Assembly (NCBI RefSeq): GCF_963667045.1
Contig: NZ_OY762934.1
Location: 2,163,501 to 2,227,500 of the forward strand
From: an uncultured Cohaesibacter sp.
Lineage (GTDB): Bacteria; Pseudomonadota; Alphaproteobacteria; Rhizobiales; Cohaesibacteraceae
DNA length: 64,000 nt
Direction: 5' to 3'
Numbering within the stretch: the stretch's first letter is position 1; each line of letters opens with the position of its first letter. The position numbers and the translations under genes are program-made. Below the pieces are notes generated by a model. The model saw only the letters and a program-made list of their open reading frames with translations. It searched no databases and was not told the origin of the DNA. Below are positions 8,264 to 17,388 of the stretch, one piece after another.

Positions 8264-10069
8264 TCAGCCGGTCTCTCCGCCGCGGCCATAGCGGACGCCG
8301 TTTACCGCTTCTATCAGGCGATCGATGATGAGATCTGTCTTCTGATAGTAGATCAGCTCCCCGCTCTCCGGCACCGGCTCCACCGTTATGTTGTCATTGC
8401 GCTTTTCGAGGGCAAAGAAACTCTCCTCGTTGTAGACGCCATCCTCGGTCGAGGCCAGCCACAGGAAGGGGATGGTCAGCGTGTCGAAGGCATCATCAAC
8501 CGGCTCATGGGCAATCTGCAGATCTCGGACAAATGCCATGTGGCCCTGCATCAGCAGATGGGCGCAGGCTTCGCGCATAAGGGGCACGATATCGGGATCG
8601 GCATAGGTCGCCATGTCGCGGCACCGCCCCTTGTAGGCGCGCTCGAGATACCAGTCGACGCCATATTGCTGCATCATGCGATGACCCGACTTGGCCATGA
8701 CCTCCAGGATCCATGGCGCCTGGGCGGCCATGCGATACATGGTGCGCTGGATGAGTGGCAGGCGGGCAGATCCGGTGCGGTCCATGATACCGGTGTAGCC
8801 AAGGGCAATCAGGGCGCCAAAGCTCTGCGGGTTGCTCTGTTGCAGTGCCAACAGCGGCACGATGGCATTGGAAAGCCCGATCGCGACGCAGGGCTTGCCT
8901 TCCATCCGGTGTTCAAGGAGGGTCTTGAGGGCAATGAGATTGTCCTCGATCGCGGGCAGATCCGCATGCAGGGACGAGTTGCCATAGCCGGGGCGGGACA
9001 GGGCATAGAGCTTGATGCCTGCCTGTTGCAGTCGCCGTTCGGCTTCAAGTGGCAACAGAAAGCCCATGGCAAAGCCGCGCAGCACCAGCGCCGGAACACC
9101 ATCGGGCGCGCCCATCCATGTCCAGGCAACTACACGCCCATCGGGCAAGGTCACGCGCTCCTCCCGTCCCAAAGGGTCCTGCCAGGCGGAAGCCTGCCCT
9201 TGCCGGTTCATGGCGGCGCGGCTGGCAATCATCGCAAGAAGGCGGATGAGATCAGCCTGCGTCGGCGCCTCCACCTTGGACAGGATGGTCTTCATCTGGT
9301 AGCGCACCGTATGCATCGAAACACCCCGCTCATCACAGATCTTTTGCAAGGAGCGATGCTGAAAGAACAGGCGTGCAACTTCCGCTTCAGCCCGACTGAG
9401 ACCGAAGGCGGTGAGCAGCCGGTTGGTCGCCTTTTCGGTCCACTCGATCTCGATGGACCTGAGGATGATGTAGGATTTCTTCTGCCCGGCCACCTCCTCG
9501 ATATAGCCTTCCGCCACGAACGGGGCGATGGCCCCGTCTTCCGGCACAACGCGCAGGATTGCCTCGGAGCGGTTGCCCTGGGTGTTGGCAGCGCGGCGCA
9601 ACGCCTCGAAATCCTCCCACGAGCGGCTGTCGATGACGTCGCTATCGAACCACATGCCCTGACTGCGCCCGAACGCCCTTGTTCCGGTCTCGTTGGTCAT
9701 GACGACACGACCGTTGGGGGCAATGACCACCGCCGGGCCGGGTACATCGCGGATAGCGCGATTGAGGCTGTCATTCTCGGCCGGAATATCGAGAGATTCC
9801 ATTGTTCGCCGCGCTTCGAGGATCTGGGATTGCAGGGCGCCGGAAATCGGAGCCTTAAACTCCTTGTTCTCGATATCCGCCAGGCGCCGGTTCCAACTGG
9901 CAATCATCTCTTCAAAAGCATTCTGGTCGACGATCGAGCGATAGGTATTGGCGATGATGTCAAGGTCACCAGCGTCGACGGCGTCACCTGCCGGGTCCTG
10001 ATCATCCGCAGGCGCTGTCAACATGAAATTCTGGTTCTTGAGCGGGATATCAGAATAGTCGTCTGGCAA
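8264..10069 (-). CDS. PAS / LuxR-type HTH / alpha-beta-hydrolase fusion regulator
   Basis: This 601-residue protein appears to be a transcription factor with a ligand-binding hydrolase-fold domain. A PAS-like region spans about 105-205. A LuxR-type HTH spans about 215-282 (LSRAEAEVARLFF, then VSMHTVRYQMKTIL). An alpha/beta-hydrolase domain spans about 305-595. The nucleophile elbow reads GLSNA with Ser400 present, but its last glycine is replaced. Where the catalytic histidine is expected near the C-terminus the sequence is PESGELIYYQ, with no histidine. It may therefore bind rather than hydrolyse its ligand. The start is TTG 10069, supported by GAGGGG six bases upstream; the first ATG (10024) has no Shine-Dalgarno sequence. 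It converges on pdxY. The ligand is unknown. Confidence 0.8.
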   Translation of the reverse strand: MPDDYSDIPLKNQNFMLTAPADDQDPAGDAVDAGDLDIIANTYRSIVDQNAFEEMIASWNRRLADIENKEFKAPISGALQSQILEARRTMESLDIPAENDSLNRAIRDVPGPAVVIAPNGRVVMTNETGTRAFGRSQGMWFDSDVIDSRSWEDFEALRRAANTQGNRSEAILRVVPEDGAIAPFVAEGYIEEVAGQKKSYIILRSIEIEWTEKATNRLLTAFGLSRAEAEVARLFFQHRSLQKICDERGVSMHTVRYQMKTILSKVEAPTQADLIRLLAMIASRAAMNRQGQASAWQDPLGREERVTLPDGRVVAWTWMGAPDGVPALVLRGFAMGFLLPLEAERRLQQAGIKLYALSRPGYGNSSLHADLPAIEDNLIALKTLLEHRMEGKPCVAIGLSNAIVPLLALQQSNPQSFGALIALGYTGIMDRTGSARLPLIQRTMYRMAAQAPWILEVMAKSGHRMMQQYGVDWYLERAYKGRCRDMATYADPDIVPLMREACAHLLMQGHMAFVRDLQIAHEPVDDAFDTLTIPFLWLASTEDGVYNEESFFALEKRNDNITVEPVPESGELIYYQKTDLIIDRLIEAVNGVRYGRGGETG

Positions 10070-10256
10070 ATGGAGCCCCTCTTTTCGGGACAGTCAATTG
10101 TAAGCTGTAATTTAAATGCCTGTTTTTGAAATGTAATTTGATGTCTTTTAAAAAGGATATAAAAATTTTTAGGTTATGAAAACTGCTTTTTACGGAATTT
10201 GAAACGGCATGCAGCAGAGGTAAGCCTTGCCGACGCAAGGTCTACCCAGCTTGAGG

Positions 10257-11633
10257 CTAGAAATTCTTGGTCAGTGTCACCTGCGCTGTCTTGTTGTCAT
10301 AGTCGTAGAGATCGACATTGGAAAAGTTGCGGGAATAGGACAGCTCCACTCGCGGAGCAAAGCCCTTGTAGGAAAAGTTGCGCAAGGTCACTCCGGCGCT
10401 CGGCGTGAGGGTCAGGTCATTGCGCGGCTTGCCGAGCAGCGGAAAATCGCCCACATAGTCCCGTTTTGAAACCTCCATGGCGACATCCATGATGAGACCA
10501 AGATCGGACTTGCGGATGAGCTGCAGCTTGGCTCCGTAGCGAATATGGGCATTGAAGGATTGCCGGGCCGAGGTGTAGGCCAGATCACCGTTGACCGCGA
10601 TACCGGTCTTGGCGTCGATCGCGTAGCGATGCCCAAGACTGAGAGCAATTTCGCTGCCATCAAAAGCATCGTTATCTATATAGTCCAGCACCTTGTAGGA
10701 CAGGAAGGCACTGCTCGTGCCCGCCCTTCCGAAAGATCGCAGCAACGAGAGATAGGGGCCGATGCCAAAGCGGTAAGGCTTGTTGGCCTTGAGATAATAT
10801 TCGGCCGCCACCCCGACCGCCACACTGCCTGCCTTGTAGGAGCGGGAGAAGGCGGTGAAACCGTTGAAGCGCGTCGTGTCGAACAGTTCGTCGGGAAATT
10901 TCGAGCCAGAAATGCCCCCGCCAACAATCACCTTGTCCTGATCGGACAGATCGAAACGATAGGAGCCGTTGATTCCGTAATTGACACCAATACCGCTTTT
11001 TGCAGTCTGGCCGGGCCGGAAAGGCACCCCGGCGATATAGACAATCTCGCTGGCACTGCCGTTGGAAAAGTTGGTGCTCGGCGCGAGCGAGACATAGCCG
11101 CTCAGTGTCCAGGGTCGGGCTTTGCGCGAGCGGTTCAAGAGGGTCTGGTAGACCTCCCGGCTGCTTTGTGAGGAGGACAGTTCAGAGAGCTGTTCAAAGT
11201 GATAGGCAGCTGCGTCATAGTCTTTCATCAGGAAGAGCGTATGGGCGAGTTCAGCCTGCACAGACTGCAATTCGGGGTGGTTGGCCAGAATCGACCGCAT
11301 CGCCGCAGCAGCCTCCTTGAGGCGCTTCTGGTGTTTGAGGATCAGAGCTCTGGTGAAATCTTCCTGAAGGCGTTTGTTGTCCTCGGTCCGGGCCGCGTTT
11401 TTCGCGATGCCGAGGGCCGCCTCATACTGGCCGGATTCGATCAGAGCCTTGATGACGGTCATCGCGCTGACCGCACTCTGGGCCTGGTCTGCAATGATGG
11501 CCTGCCCGAAGGCCAAAGCCACAGATCCCGGCAAGACAGCACAGAAAGCCCCTGACATCAGCACAAGGGCCATGGCTGCAGGGAGACGGGACCTCCCTGC
11601 CGGGTTCGATTTCAACCTCACCTTGCCGATCAT
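10257..11633 (-). CDS. Slam-type surface lipoprotein assembly modifier
   Basis: Slam proteins are outer membrane proteins that move specific lipoproteins to the cell surface; they are best known from Neisseria. The 458-residue product has a signal-like hydrophobic segment at about 18-43. A TPR-like helical region follows at about 45-165 (QYEAALGIAKNAARTEDN, AELAHTLFLMKDYDAAAYHF). The rest is a beta-barrel of alternating strands ending VTLTKNF, with a terminal phenylalanine as in many outer membrane barrels. Its ATG overlaps the stop codon of the upstream lipoprotein gene (ATGA), which strongly suggests that lipoprotein is its client. The assignment rests on architecture and context. Confidence 0.8.
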   Translation of the reverse strand: MIGKVRLKSNPAGRSRLPAAMALVLMSGAFCAVLPGSVALAFGQAIIADQAQSAVSAMTVIKALIESGQYEAALGIAKNAARTEDNKRLQEDFTRALILKHQKRLKEAAAAMRSILANHPELQSVQAELAHTLFLMKDYDAAAYHFEQLSELSSSQSSREVYQTLLNRSRKARPWTLSGYVSLAPSTNFSNGSASEIVYIAGVPFRPGQTAKSGIGVNYGINGSYRFDLSDQDKVIVGGGISGSKFPDELFDTTRFNGFTAFSRSYKAGSVAVGVAAEYYLKANKPYRFGIGPYLSLLRSFGRAGTSSAFLSYKVLDYIDNDAFDGSEIALSLGHRYAIDAKTGIAVNGDLAYTSARQSFNAHIRYGAKLQLIRKSDLGLIMDVAMEVSKRDYVGDFPLLGKPRNDLTLTPSAGVTLRNFSYKGFAPRVELSYSRNFSNVDLYDYDNKTAQVTLTKNF

Positions 11634-12592
11634 CAGTCTTTGTCTGCTTGATAGACGCCGTAGACGGCTTTGGTCGGATTGGCAAAGTCATCCGCGATAT
11701 AGAGTTCGCCAGCGGTTGCCGTCGCGCCATCGCCACCGAACACACCGGCAACATGAGACACCTGGTCAGCGGCTGTTCCGCCAAGGGTGATCGAGTCAGC
11801 AGAATAGGTGGCAGTACTGGTGTTCATGGTGCCACTGAAGGCAATATTGCTGCCGACAGCATAGTTGGTGCCTTCGTCCGTTACGGCAAGATTGGAGAAG
11901 GTGCCCGATACGGCCCCAGTACCGAAATTGGCAGAGACCGAAACATCGCCGCTGGCATAGCCGCTGTTGGCTCCGCTGATGCCGACACCGGTCATCGTGC
12001 CGGAATAGGTCGCCGTGCCACTGGCGGGAAGCTTTGCCGTATCAGAGATGGCATAGGCAGCAACATAGCTTTCATCGGAGGAATCCGGATCGCCAATGGT
12101 CAGCAAGGCCGATTCTGCAGCTGTTCCGTCAGCACCAAGGTTTTCCATCATGACGGGCTTGCCATTGAACGTGCCATTGCCGTCTGCATCCAGAACAAGA
12201 GTCTGCCCGGCATAGGTGCCGCTGGTGAAAAGGAAGGTGGTCGTGTCATCATCATGAGCGGTCACTGTTGCCGCACCAGCTGTCCGGACCAGGGTCGTGG
12301 TGGTCATGCTGGAGCCAAAGCCCGAAAGCACTGTCTCGCCGGAGCCATTCTGGGTTGGATTGCTGGCACTGGCTGCGGCCACATTGCCGCTGGTGCCAGA
12401 TGAGGAAGAACCGGAGGACGAACCCGAAGTGGAACCTGAGGACGACGAAGAGCCAGAGCCTGCTGAGGGAGACCCTACTGAATTGGAAGATGACGTGGTT
12501 TTACATCCGGTCAGAGCCAGCGCAACAAATCCTGCCACAAGGGTCAGCTTTCCAGCCTTGGACAGGGGTCCGATATTGATATTGCTATTCAT
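11633..12592 (-). CDS. Surface lipoprotein with TbpB-like barrel, probable Slam client
   Basis: This 319-residue precursor has a type II signal peptide with lipobox LTGC near residue 30. A long Ser/Gly-rich linker follows. The C-terminal part is rich in Gly, Thr and short strands (SGTATYSGTMTGVGI, GTFSNLAV, GVFGGDGATATAGELY) and ends in a barrel typical of TbpB-like and related Slam-exported lipoproteins. I start at ATG 12592, which places the lipobox correctly; the open frame reaches back to 12685 but is not needed. It overlaps the Slam gene by 4 bases. The bound ligand, perhaps a metal or haem carrier, cannot be read from the sequence. Confidence 0.8.
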   Translation of the reverse strand: MNSNINIGPLSKAGKLTLVAGFVALALTGCKTTSSSNSVGSPSAGSGSSSSSGSTSGSSSGSSSSGTSGNVAAASASNPTQNGSGETVLSGFGSSMTTTTLVRTAGAATVTAHDDDTTTFLFTSGTYAGQTLVLDADGNGTFNGKPVMMENLGADGTAAESALLTIGDPDSSDESYVAAYAISDTAKLPASGTATYSGTMTGVGISGANSGYASGDVSVSANFGTGAVSGTFSNLAVTDEGTNYAVGSNIAFSGTMNTSTATYSADSITLGGTAADQVSHVAGVFGGDGATATAGELYIADDFANPTKAVYGVYQADKD

Positions 12593-13002
12593 GATATGCC
12601 CAGAATTTTGAATGAAATTTGAGAAATGATGCATGTGGAGTTCATATAAAACCCTCATAATCGGAAAGCTTTTTGTCATCATCACCCAAATGGGCTATAG
12701 GGCGCTTTTTGGTGCCCTATCACGGCTGCTTGCTGCGCTCAAGGCGAGTATGAGAGGGCCTCAGGGTGATCAGTATTTCCAATCCCTCATCGCAGCTGTG
12801 CCACCTGCCCGCTCCTGTTTTCTGTGACTTTTTCATGCTGGATGCATTTGTGTCGCACTATGGTCGCGGTCCGGGTTTAGTGGTGGACTTGGTGGGAAAT
12901 ACTTAATAGTGTTCATGGACTGCGACTTGAAAACCTATTGAAATTCAACAGCGATTGAACTGATTTCGTTGCGTTTACTGCAACTATTCGTGAGGACACA
13001 TC
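12593..13002. other. Divergent promoter gap with one hairpin
   Basis: This 410-base gap lies between the lipoprotein gene and the coiled-coil operon. ATAGGGCGC at 12697-12705 pairs, with one G-T wobble, with a segment ending at 12720, leaving a T-rich loop. No T-run follows, so it may be an operator or leader structure. A 64-codon frame at 12633-12827 lacks a ribosome binding site and I do not call it. Nothing else is visible. Confidence 0.4.
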
Positions 13003-14193
13003 ATGGCTGAAATCGTACCCAGCTCCGCCCTTCAATATCTCGACAAGGCGATGACAACCCTGCGGGATCTTGGTCTTGTGCATGACGAGGCAGAAGAAAC
13101 ACCGATTGTCGGGCTTCTGGAAAAGATTGCCGATATCGAGCCGGACAAGATTGCCATCATCACCCGCACCCTGCAGCAGATGAGCATCTTCAACGAAGTG
13201 GTACGCGAGCAGGTTTCGCAGATGTCGATCGGCCAGCGCTACGAAGAGATTTCCGCAGCTTTCAATTCCATTCGCGACGACGCCAAGACCATGGTCGACC
13301 AGATCGAAGATGGCAAGCTGGACGTGTTCGAGCGGGCCACCAATGCCTGGATGAAGATCTCGCGTGGCGACATCGCCTCCCGCTTCGACAAGATCAAGGA
13401 TACCTATCTGGAAGTATCCAAAGACACCAAAGCCAACATCGAGCGCGAACAGACGATCCTTGAAGCCTATCGCGATTTCCGCGGCGCACTGAAACACGGC
13501 GAAGTGGCAGCCCTCGAAATCCTCAAATCGGCAGAGGCCAAGCTCGAAGACGCCAAGGCTGGCCTCAAGACGGCTTCCGACACCGTGGCGGCCTTCCCGG
13601 AAGATGGCGAAATTGCCGAGCGGGCCAAGCTGGAACTGGTGCGCGATGAACATCTGCGCAAGGTGCAAAATGAAGAGAGCCGCTACCAGATCGCCAAGGA
13701 CCTCGCCGACAACCTGACCATCAGCTACAACACCTCCGACGTGGTTATGGCTCGCCTGATGCAGACCACCAACGCCAAGGAGCGCGTCTATCAGCAGGCC
13801 GTCTCCTTCTTCTCGACCAACGAGTCGGTGCTCACCGCCCTCAAGGCCTCATTCACCGGTCTGTTCGGCCTGCATGAAGCCACCCAGACGCTCAACGAAA
13901 TGAAGGAAGGTGTCTCCAAGTCGCTGGAAGTACTGGCAGAGATCGGCGGCAAGGTGCAGGAAGAAGCCCTCAAGGCCGGTTATGGCCCGACCATCCGCGC
14001 CGATGCAGTCAAGAAGCTTGTCGATAGCGTGATCAATTTCCAGGTTCGCTCGGTCGAGATCGTCGGTGAAATGCGCGAGCTTTCCACCAGGAACAGCGAG
14101 GAGATCCGCAACGCCGTGGAAGATGGCAAGAAACGCCTCGCGCGCCTTGCCACCGAAGGCAAGGCCCTGCCGCTGATGCTGGACGCTGAATAA
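13003..14193 (+). CDS. Alpha-helical coiled-coil protein, first gene of an uncharacterised three-gene operon
   Basis: This 396-residue protein is highly charged, almost entirely helical by composition, and has no signal peptide or membrane segment. Long heptad-rich stretches occur around residues 120-260 (for example KDTKANIEREQTILEAYRDF). A helical C-terminal region holds VEIVGEMRELSTRNSEEI. Its overall look loosely recalls the TelA-type helical proteins of stress operons, but I cannot establish homology by eye. Similar proteins are sometimes annotated as cell surface protein; the sequence offers no export signal to support that. It lies 13 bases upstream of the membrane protein gene, so the two probably act together. 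Confidence 0.8.
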   Translation: MAEIVPSSALQYLDKAMTTLRDLGLVHDEAEETPIVGLLEKIADIEPDKIAIITRTLQQMSIFNEVVREQVSQMSIGQRYEEISAAFNSIRDDAKTMVDQIEDGKLDVFERATNAWMKISRGDIASRFDKIKDTYLEVSKDTKANIEREQTILEAYRDFRGALKHGEVAALEILKSAEAKLEDAKAGLKTASDTVAAFPEDGEIAERAKLELVRDEHLRKVQNEESRYQIAKDLADNLTISYNTSDVVMARLMQTTNAKERVYQQAVSFFSTNESVLTALKASFTGLFGLHEATQTLNEMKEGVSKSLEVLAEIGGKVQEEALKAGYGPTIRADAVKKLVDSVINFQVRSVEIVGEMRELSTRNSEEIRNAVEDGKKRLARLATEGKALPLMLDAE

Positions 14194-14206
14194 GCGGACG
14201 AACGAG

Positions 14207-15136
14207 ATGACCAAAACCAATTCTGCGCCAGCCCTTGACGAAGTCATGCTGGCCATGGATGTCGTGGACACCCTCCGGCACCATGAAGATGTCGCCTTGC
14301 GGGAGCTGACTCAGGACGGTCGCGATGACGCCCTGAAAGAGAAACTGCGCAGCCTTTATGAAAGCCAGGGTCTCACGGTTTCCGACCGCATTCTGGAAGA
14401 GGGCATCAAGGCCCTCAAGGAAAGCCGCTTCACCTATGAACCGACCCCGGCGGGACTTTCCCGCACGCTGGCCGGATTGTGGATCAAGCGCGGGGCGATT
14501 GCAGCCGGATTAGGGGTTTTGGTCCTTCTCGCCTTTGTCTGGACAGGCTGGTCCGTCTGGCAGCAGACGTCAGCAGAACGGGCGGCGGAAGCGACCCGGA
14601 TCGAGCTGACCGTCACCCTGCCGGAACAGGTCACTGCAGCGGCCAAGGCCGCCATTGCCGAGGCCAATACCGACGGGGCACGCAAGCGTATCGGCCAGTT
14701 GCAGGCCGATGCCACATCGGCACTGGCCCGCTCGGATGCGGCAGCGACAAAAGTCGCCATCGCCTCGCTTGAGACGGTACGGCAGGAGCTCGTGCAGACC
14801 TATGACCTTCGAATCGTGACCGGAGCCAACGAGCGCAGCGGTGTCTTCCGCGTGCCCGATGTCAACAGCGGTGCCCGCAACTATTATCTGATCGTCGAGG
14901 CGGTTGCGGCAGATGGTGCGTTGTTGTCCTTCCCCATCCTCAACGAGGAAACCAACAAGACCGAGATCGTCAAGAAATGGGGCGTGCGGGTGCCGGAAGC
15001 GACCTACAATGCTGTCCGTGACGACAAGATGGACGACGGAATCCTGCAGAACAGTATTCTGGCGTCCAAGCCGAAAGGCGCACTCGATCCCGTCTATTCC
15101 ATGCGCGTCTCCGGTGGCGCGATAACCGAGTGGTAG
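14207..15136 (+). CDS. Single-pass membrane protein (DUF6384-like), second gene of the operon
   Basis: This 309-residue protein has a cytoplasmic-looking N-terminal part with LREL and EEGIKALKESRF motifs. A single strong transmembrane helix lies at about 96-118 (GAIAAGLGVLVLLAFVW). A coiled-coil stretch follows at about 125-195, then a beta-rich C-terminal domain of about 110 residues (NYYLIVEAVAADGALLSF). I recall the N-terminal half as resembling the DUF6384 family, but this needs a profile search. It is 13 bases after the first gene and 7 bases before the third. The C-terminal domain would be periplasmic if the N-terminus is cytoplasmic. Confidence 0.75.
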   Translation: MTKTNSAPALDEVMLAMDVVDTLRHHEDVALRELTQDGRDDALKEKLRSLYESQGLTVSDRILEEGIKALKESRFTYEPTPAGLSRTLAGLWIKRGAIAAGLGVLVLLAFVWTGWSVWQQTSAERAAEATRIELTVTLPEQVTAAAKAAIAEANTDGARKRIGQLQADATSALARSDAAATKVAIASLETVRQELVQTYDLRIVTGANERSGVFRVPDVNSGARNYYLIVEAVAADGALLSFPILNEETNKTEIVKKWGVRVPEATYNAVRDDKMDDGILQNSILASKPKGALDPVYSMRVSGGAITEW

Positions 15137-15143
15137 GTTTGTC

Positions 15144-16604
15144 ATGATCAGCGTTTTCGATACTCTCAACTCCATCGAACAGGCCGGTGCCGGCCTGCGC
15201 AATGACGAAGACAACATGACCCGGATTGTCGAAGCCGCCTCCGGGGAACTGGCCAGCTTGCAGACGGAGCAGGCCTCGCTCTACAAGTCCCTCGCCAAGG
15301 TGCGCCTTGACATCCTTCAGCAGGACCAGGTTGTCGGTCGGCTGGATAGTGCCGAGCGCAAGGCCCTTTCCGCACTCGACGTGCAGAAAGACAAGCTCGC
15401 CGCGTTGGCAAAGGAGCGCGAACAACTGGCCGCCGATCTGGCGACCGCCCGGGCAGACCGGACAGCGCTGTCCGGCACGGTTGCCGATGCGGCAGGCAGC
15501 ATCAGCGCGCTTCAGGAAGCCACCGAAAGCCGGATGGCCGACAATCTCGAATGGCAGGCACAGGAGGCTCGGGTGACCGGCGCCGAAGCACGGATGCATG
15601 CAGCCGATGAGAAGGCCAGCCAATCGGAAGCGGACTGCGAGGAGAAATCCAAGCCCTATCTTGCCGACAAGCTGTTTGTCTATCTCTGGCAGCGTGGCTA
15701 TGGCACCTCGAAATATTCTGCCGGTAGCATCATCCGGATGGGGGACGATTATGTTGCCCGCGTTGTCAATTATGAGCCTGCGCGGCAGAATTTTTTCACC
15801 CTCACGGAAATCCCGAAGCGCCTGCGTGAACATGCCGAACGTCTGAAAGATGAGCTGCAGGACGAAGAGGCAAAGCTTGTGGCGCTTGAACGGGCAGCAC
15901 TGGAAGAGGACGGCATTGCCGATAAGGAGAGCGTCTATGCGGAGGCCATCGCCAAGCTGAAGGCCGCGGATGACAAAATCGCAGCACTGGAAGCCCGCGA
16001 TCAGGCGCTGGAAAAGGAGCGGGCGGGCCTGCTTGCCGACAGTTCCGAGTCTCCACTGTCCAAGGCACTTGCCGACCTTGCCGCGTCGATGCAGCGTCAG
16101 GATCTTCGCGACCTGCTCAGTGACGCGCTGGAGACGCCGACCACTGCGGATGAACGCATCGTGCTGCAGCTTCAAAAACTCGACAAGGCGATGAGAAGCA
16201 AGCAGCGGGAAATCGAAGAGGCCCGACAGACCGCCATCGACATTGCTCGCAAACGGACAGAGCTCGAACGCTCGGCCAATGAATTCCGTCGCGTGGGCTA
16301 TGACCGCATGGGCGGCGGATTTGCCAATGACCGGCTGATTGGCGACATCATCGGCGGCATCGTCGGCGGAGCACTGTCATCCCGCGAGCTCCGCGACGCC
16401 TTACGCAGCGGCTATCGGCAGGGTCAGAGACGGTCTTCGCGTTCGCGCAGGGGCGGTGGAGGCTTTGACGGTGGATTTGGCGGCGGCTTCGGAGGCGGTG
16501 GTGGTTTTGGTGGCGGCCTTGGCGGTGGAGGCGGTTTCGGAACCGGCGGTGGCTTCGGCGGAGGCGGCAGTGGCGGTGGCTTCAAGACCGGGGGCGGCTT
16601 CTGA
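15144..16604 (+). CDS. Coiled-coil protein with glycine-rich tail, third gene of the operon
   Basis: This 486-residue protein is mostly charged coiled coil (about 20-165 and 225-400). A compact globular insert sits at about 175-225 (KPYLADKLFVYLWQRGYGTSKY). Near 415-435 there is a short glycine/isoleucine segment (IIGGIVGGALSS), then a basic RSSRSRRGGGG stretch, then about 55 residues made almost only of Gly, Phe and Ser. Such Gly/Phe tails often form flexible, self-associating regions. It has no signal peptide. Its stop lies 38 bases before the convergent TauE-type permease gene. Function unknown. Confidence 0.78.
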   Translation: MISVFDTLNSIEQAGAGLRNDEDNMTRIVEAASGELASLQTEQASLYKSLAKVRLDILQQDQVVGRLDSAERKALSALDVQKDKLAALAKEREQLAADLATARADRTALSGTVADAAGSISALQEATESRMADNLEWQAQEARVTGAEARMHAADEKASQSEADCEEKSKPYLADKLFVYLWQRGYGTSKYSAGSIIRMGDDYVARVVNYEPARQNFFTLTEIPKRLREHAERLKDELQDEEAKLVALERAALEEDGIADKESVYAEAIAKLKAADDKIAALEARDQALEKERAGLLADSSESPLSKALADLAASMQRQDLRDLLSDALETPTTADERIVLQLQKLDKAMRSKQREIEEARQTAIDIARKRTELERSANEFRRVGYDRMGGGFANDRLIGDIIGGIVGGALSSRELRDALRSGYRQGQRRSSRSRRGGGGFDGGFGGGFGGGGGFGGGLGGGGGFGTGGGFGGGGSGGGFKTGGGF

Positions 16605-16641
16605 GCTCCCCCGGGTTACCAATCCACAGCACCATCGGTCG

Positions 16642-17388
16642 TCAAGCACCCGATGTCAGCTCCATCATGCCACGAACAAACAGGATGCATGACAGCGCAA
16701 AGAGCAACGTCTGGATCACCCGCATGTAGATCGCTTCGGGCAGAATACGCATGAGATAGCGCCCAACCAGCGTGCCGACGATACCGGCGGCAGCCAGCTG
16801 GGCTATGAGGCCCCAGTTGAGCCCTTCCATCTGTCCGATCGCATAGTAGGCGGGCAGCTTGACCAGATTGCCGACAGCAAAGGTCAGCGCAATGGTTCCG
16901 GCAAATTCCAGCTTGGGCAACTTTTGCGGCAACAGATAGGCCTGAGACGGAGGCCCGCCGGAATGGGTGATGAAACTGGCGATGCCGGTGAGTGTACCCC
17001 AGAAAATTCCGGGCAGGATGTGCGCTTCCGCCTTGCCCTCGTCCTTCCGCTTGAGCCATGCCCGGGCACAGAACCACAGGCCGATACAGCCGGTAAAGAT
17101 CAGCAGCACGGCCTCGGGCGTATAGGGCGTGATGATGGTGGCAATGAAGACGCCAAACAGCAGCGACGGCACCAGAATGGCGACATTGCGGCGCGAGAAG
17201 TTGCGCCGGTAGAGCCACACCCCGATCCAGTCGGTAATGATATAGACCGGCAACAGCGTCGCGGCTGCCTTCACCGGGTTCATGAACAGCGCCAGCATCG
17301 GCACGGCAATGGCCGCAGCTGACGCCAGTCCACCCTTGGACAGGCCCACCATAAAAGCGGCAAGCAACAGAAACAGCGTATCAGTCAA
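16642..17388 (-). CDS. TauE/SafE-family membrane permease
   Basis: This is an inner membrane transporter of the TauE/SafE (DUF81) family, which exports sulfite, sulfoacetate or related organic anions. The 248-residue product is nearly all hydrophobic helices. It has the family-typical GLSKGGLASAAAIAVPML near the N-terminus and the mid-protein SFITHSGGPPSQAYLLP. I start at TTG 17388, which gives the usual family beginning. The open frame reaches ATG 17529, but that extra segment is non-hydrophobic and unlike the family. The start is uncertain because no good Shine-Dalgarno sequence is visible. The substrate is not determinable. Confidence 0.8.
   Translation of the reverse strand: MTDTLFLLLAAFMVGLSKGGLASAAAIAVPMLALFMNPVKAAATLLPVYIITDWIGVWLYRRNFSRRNVAILVPSLLFGVFIATIITPYTPEAVLLIFTGCIGLWFCARAWLKRKDEGKAEAHILPGIFWGTLTGIASFITHSGGPPSQAYLLPQKLPKLEFAGTIALTFAVGNLVKLPAYYAIGQMEGLNWGLIAQLAAAGIVGTLVGRYLMRILPEAIYMRVIQTLLFALSCILFVRGMMELTSGA

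Noticed and set aside
8507-10129. A 540-codon plus-strand open frame
   Set aside because: It is antisense to the PAS/HTH/hydrolase fusion, and its composition is shadow-like.
12380-12490. Repetitive Ser/Gly codons resembling a tandem repeat
   Set aside because: They form the linker after the lipobox of the surface lipoprotein.
12633-12827. A 64-codon frame upstream of the coiled-coil operon
   Set aside because: It has no ribosome binding site and overlaps the lipoprotein promoter region and a hairpin.
16466-16600. Dense GGC/GGT repeats that look like a DNA repeat element
   Set aside because: They encode the Gly/Phe tail of the third coiled-coil protein in frame, so they are coding low complexity, not a separate repeat.
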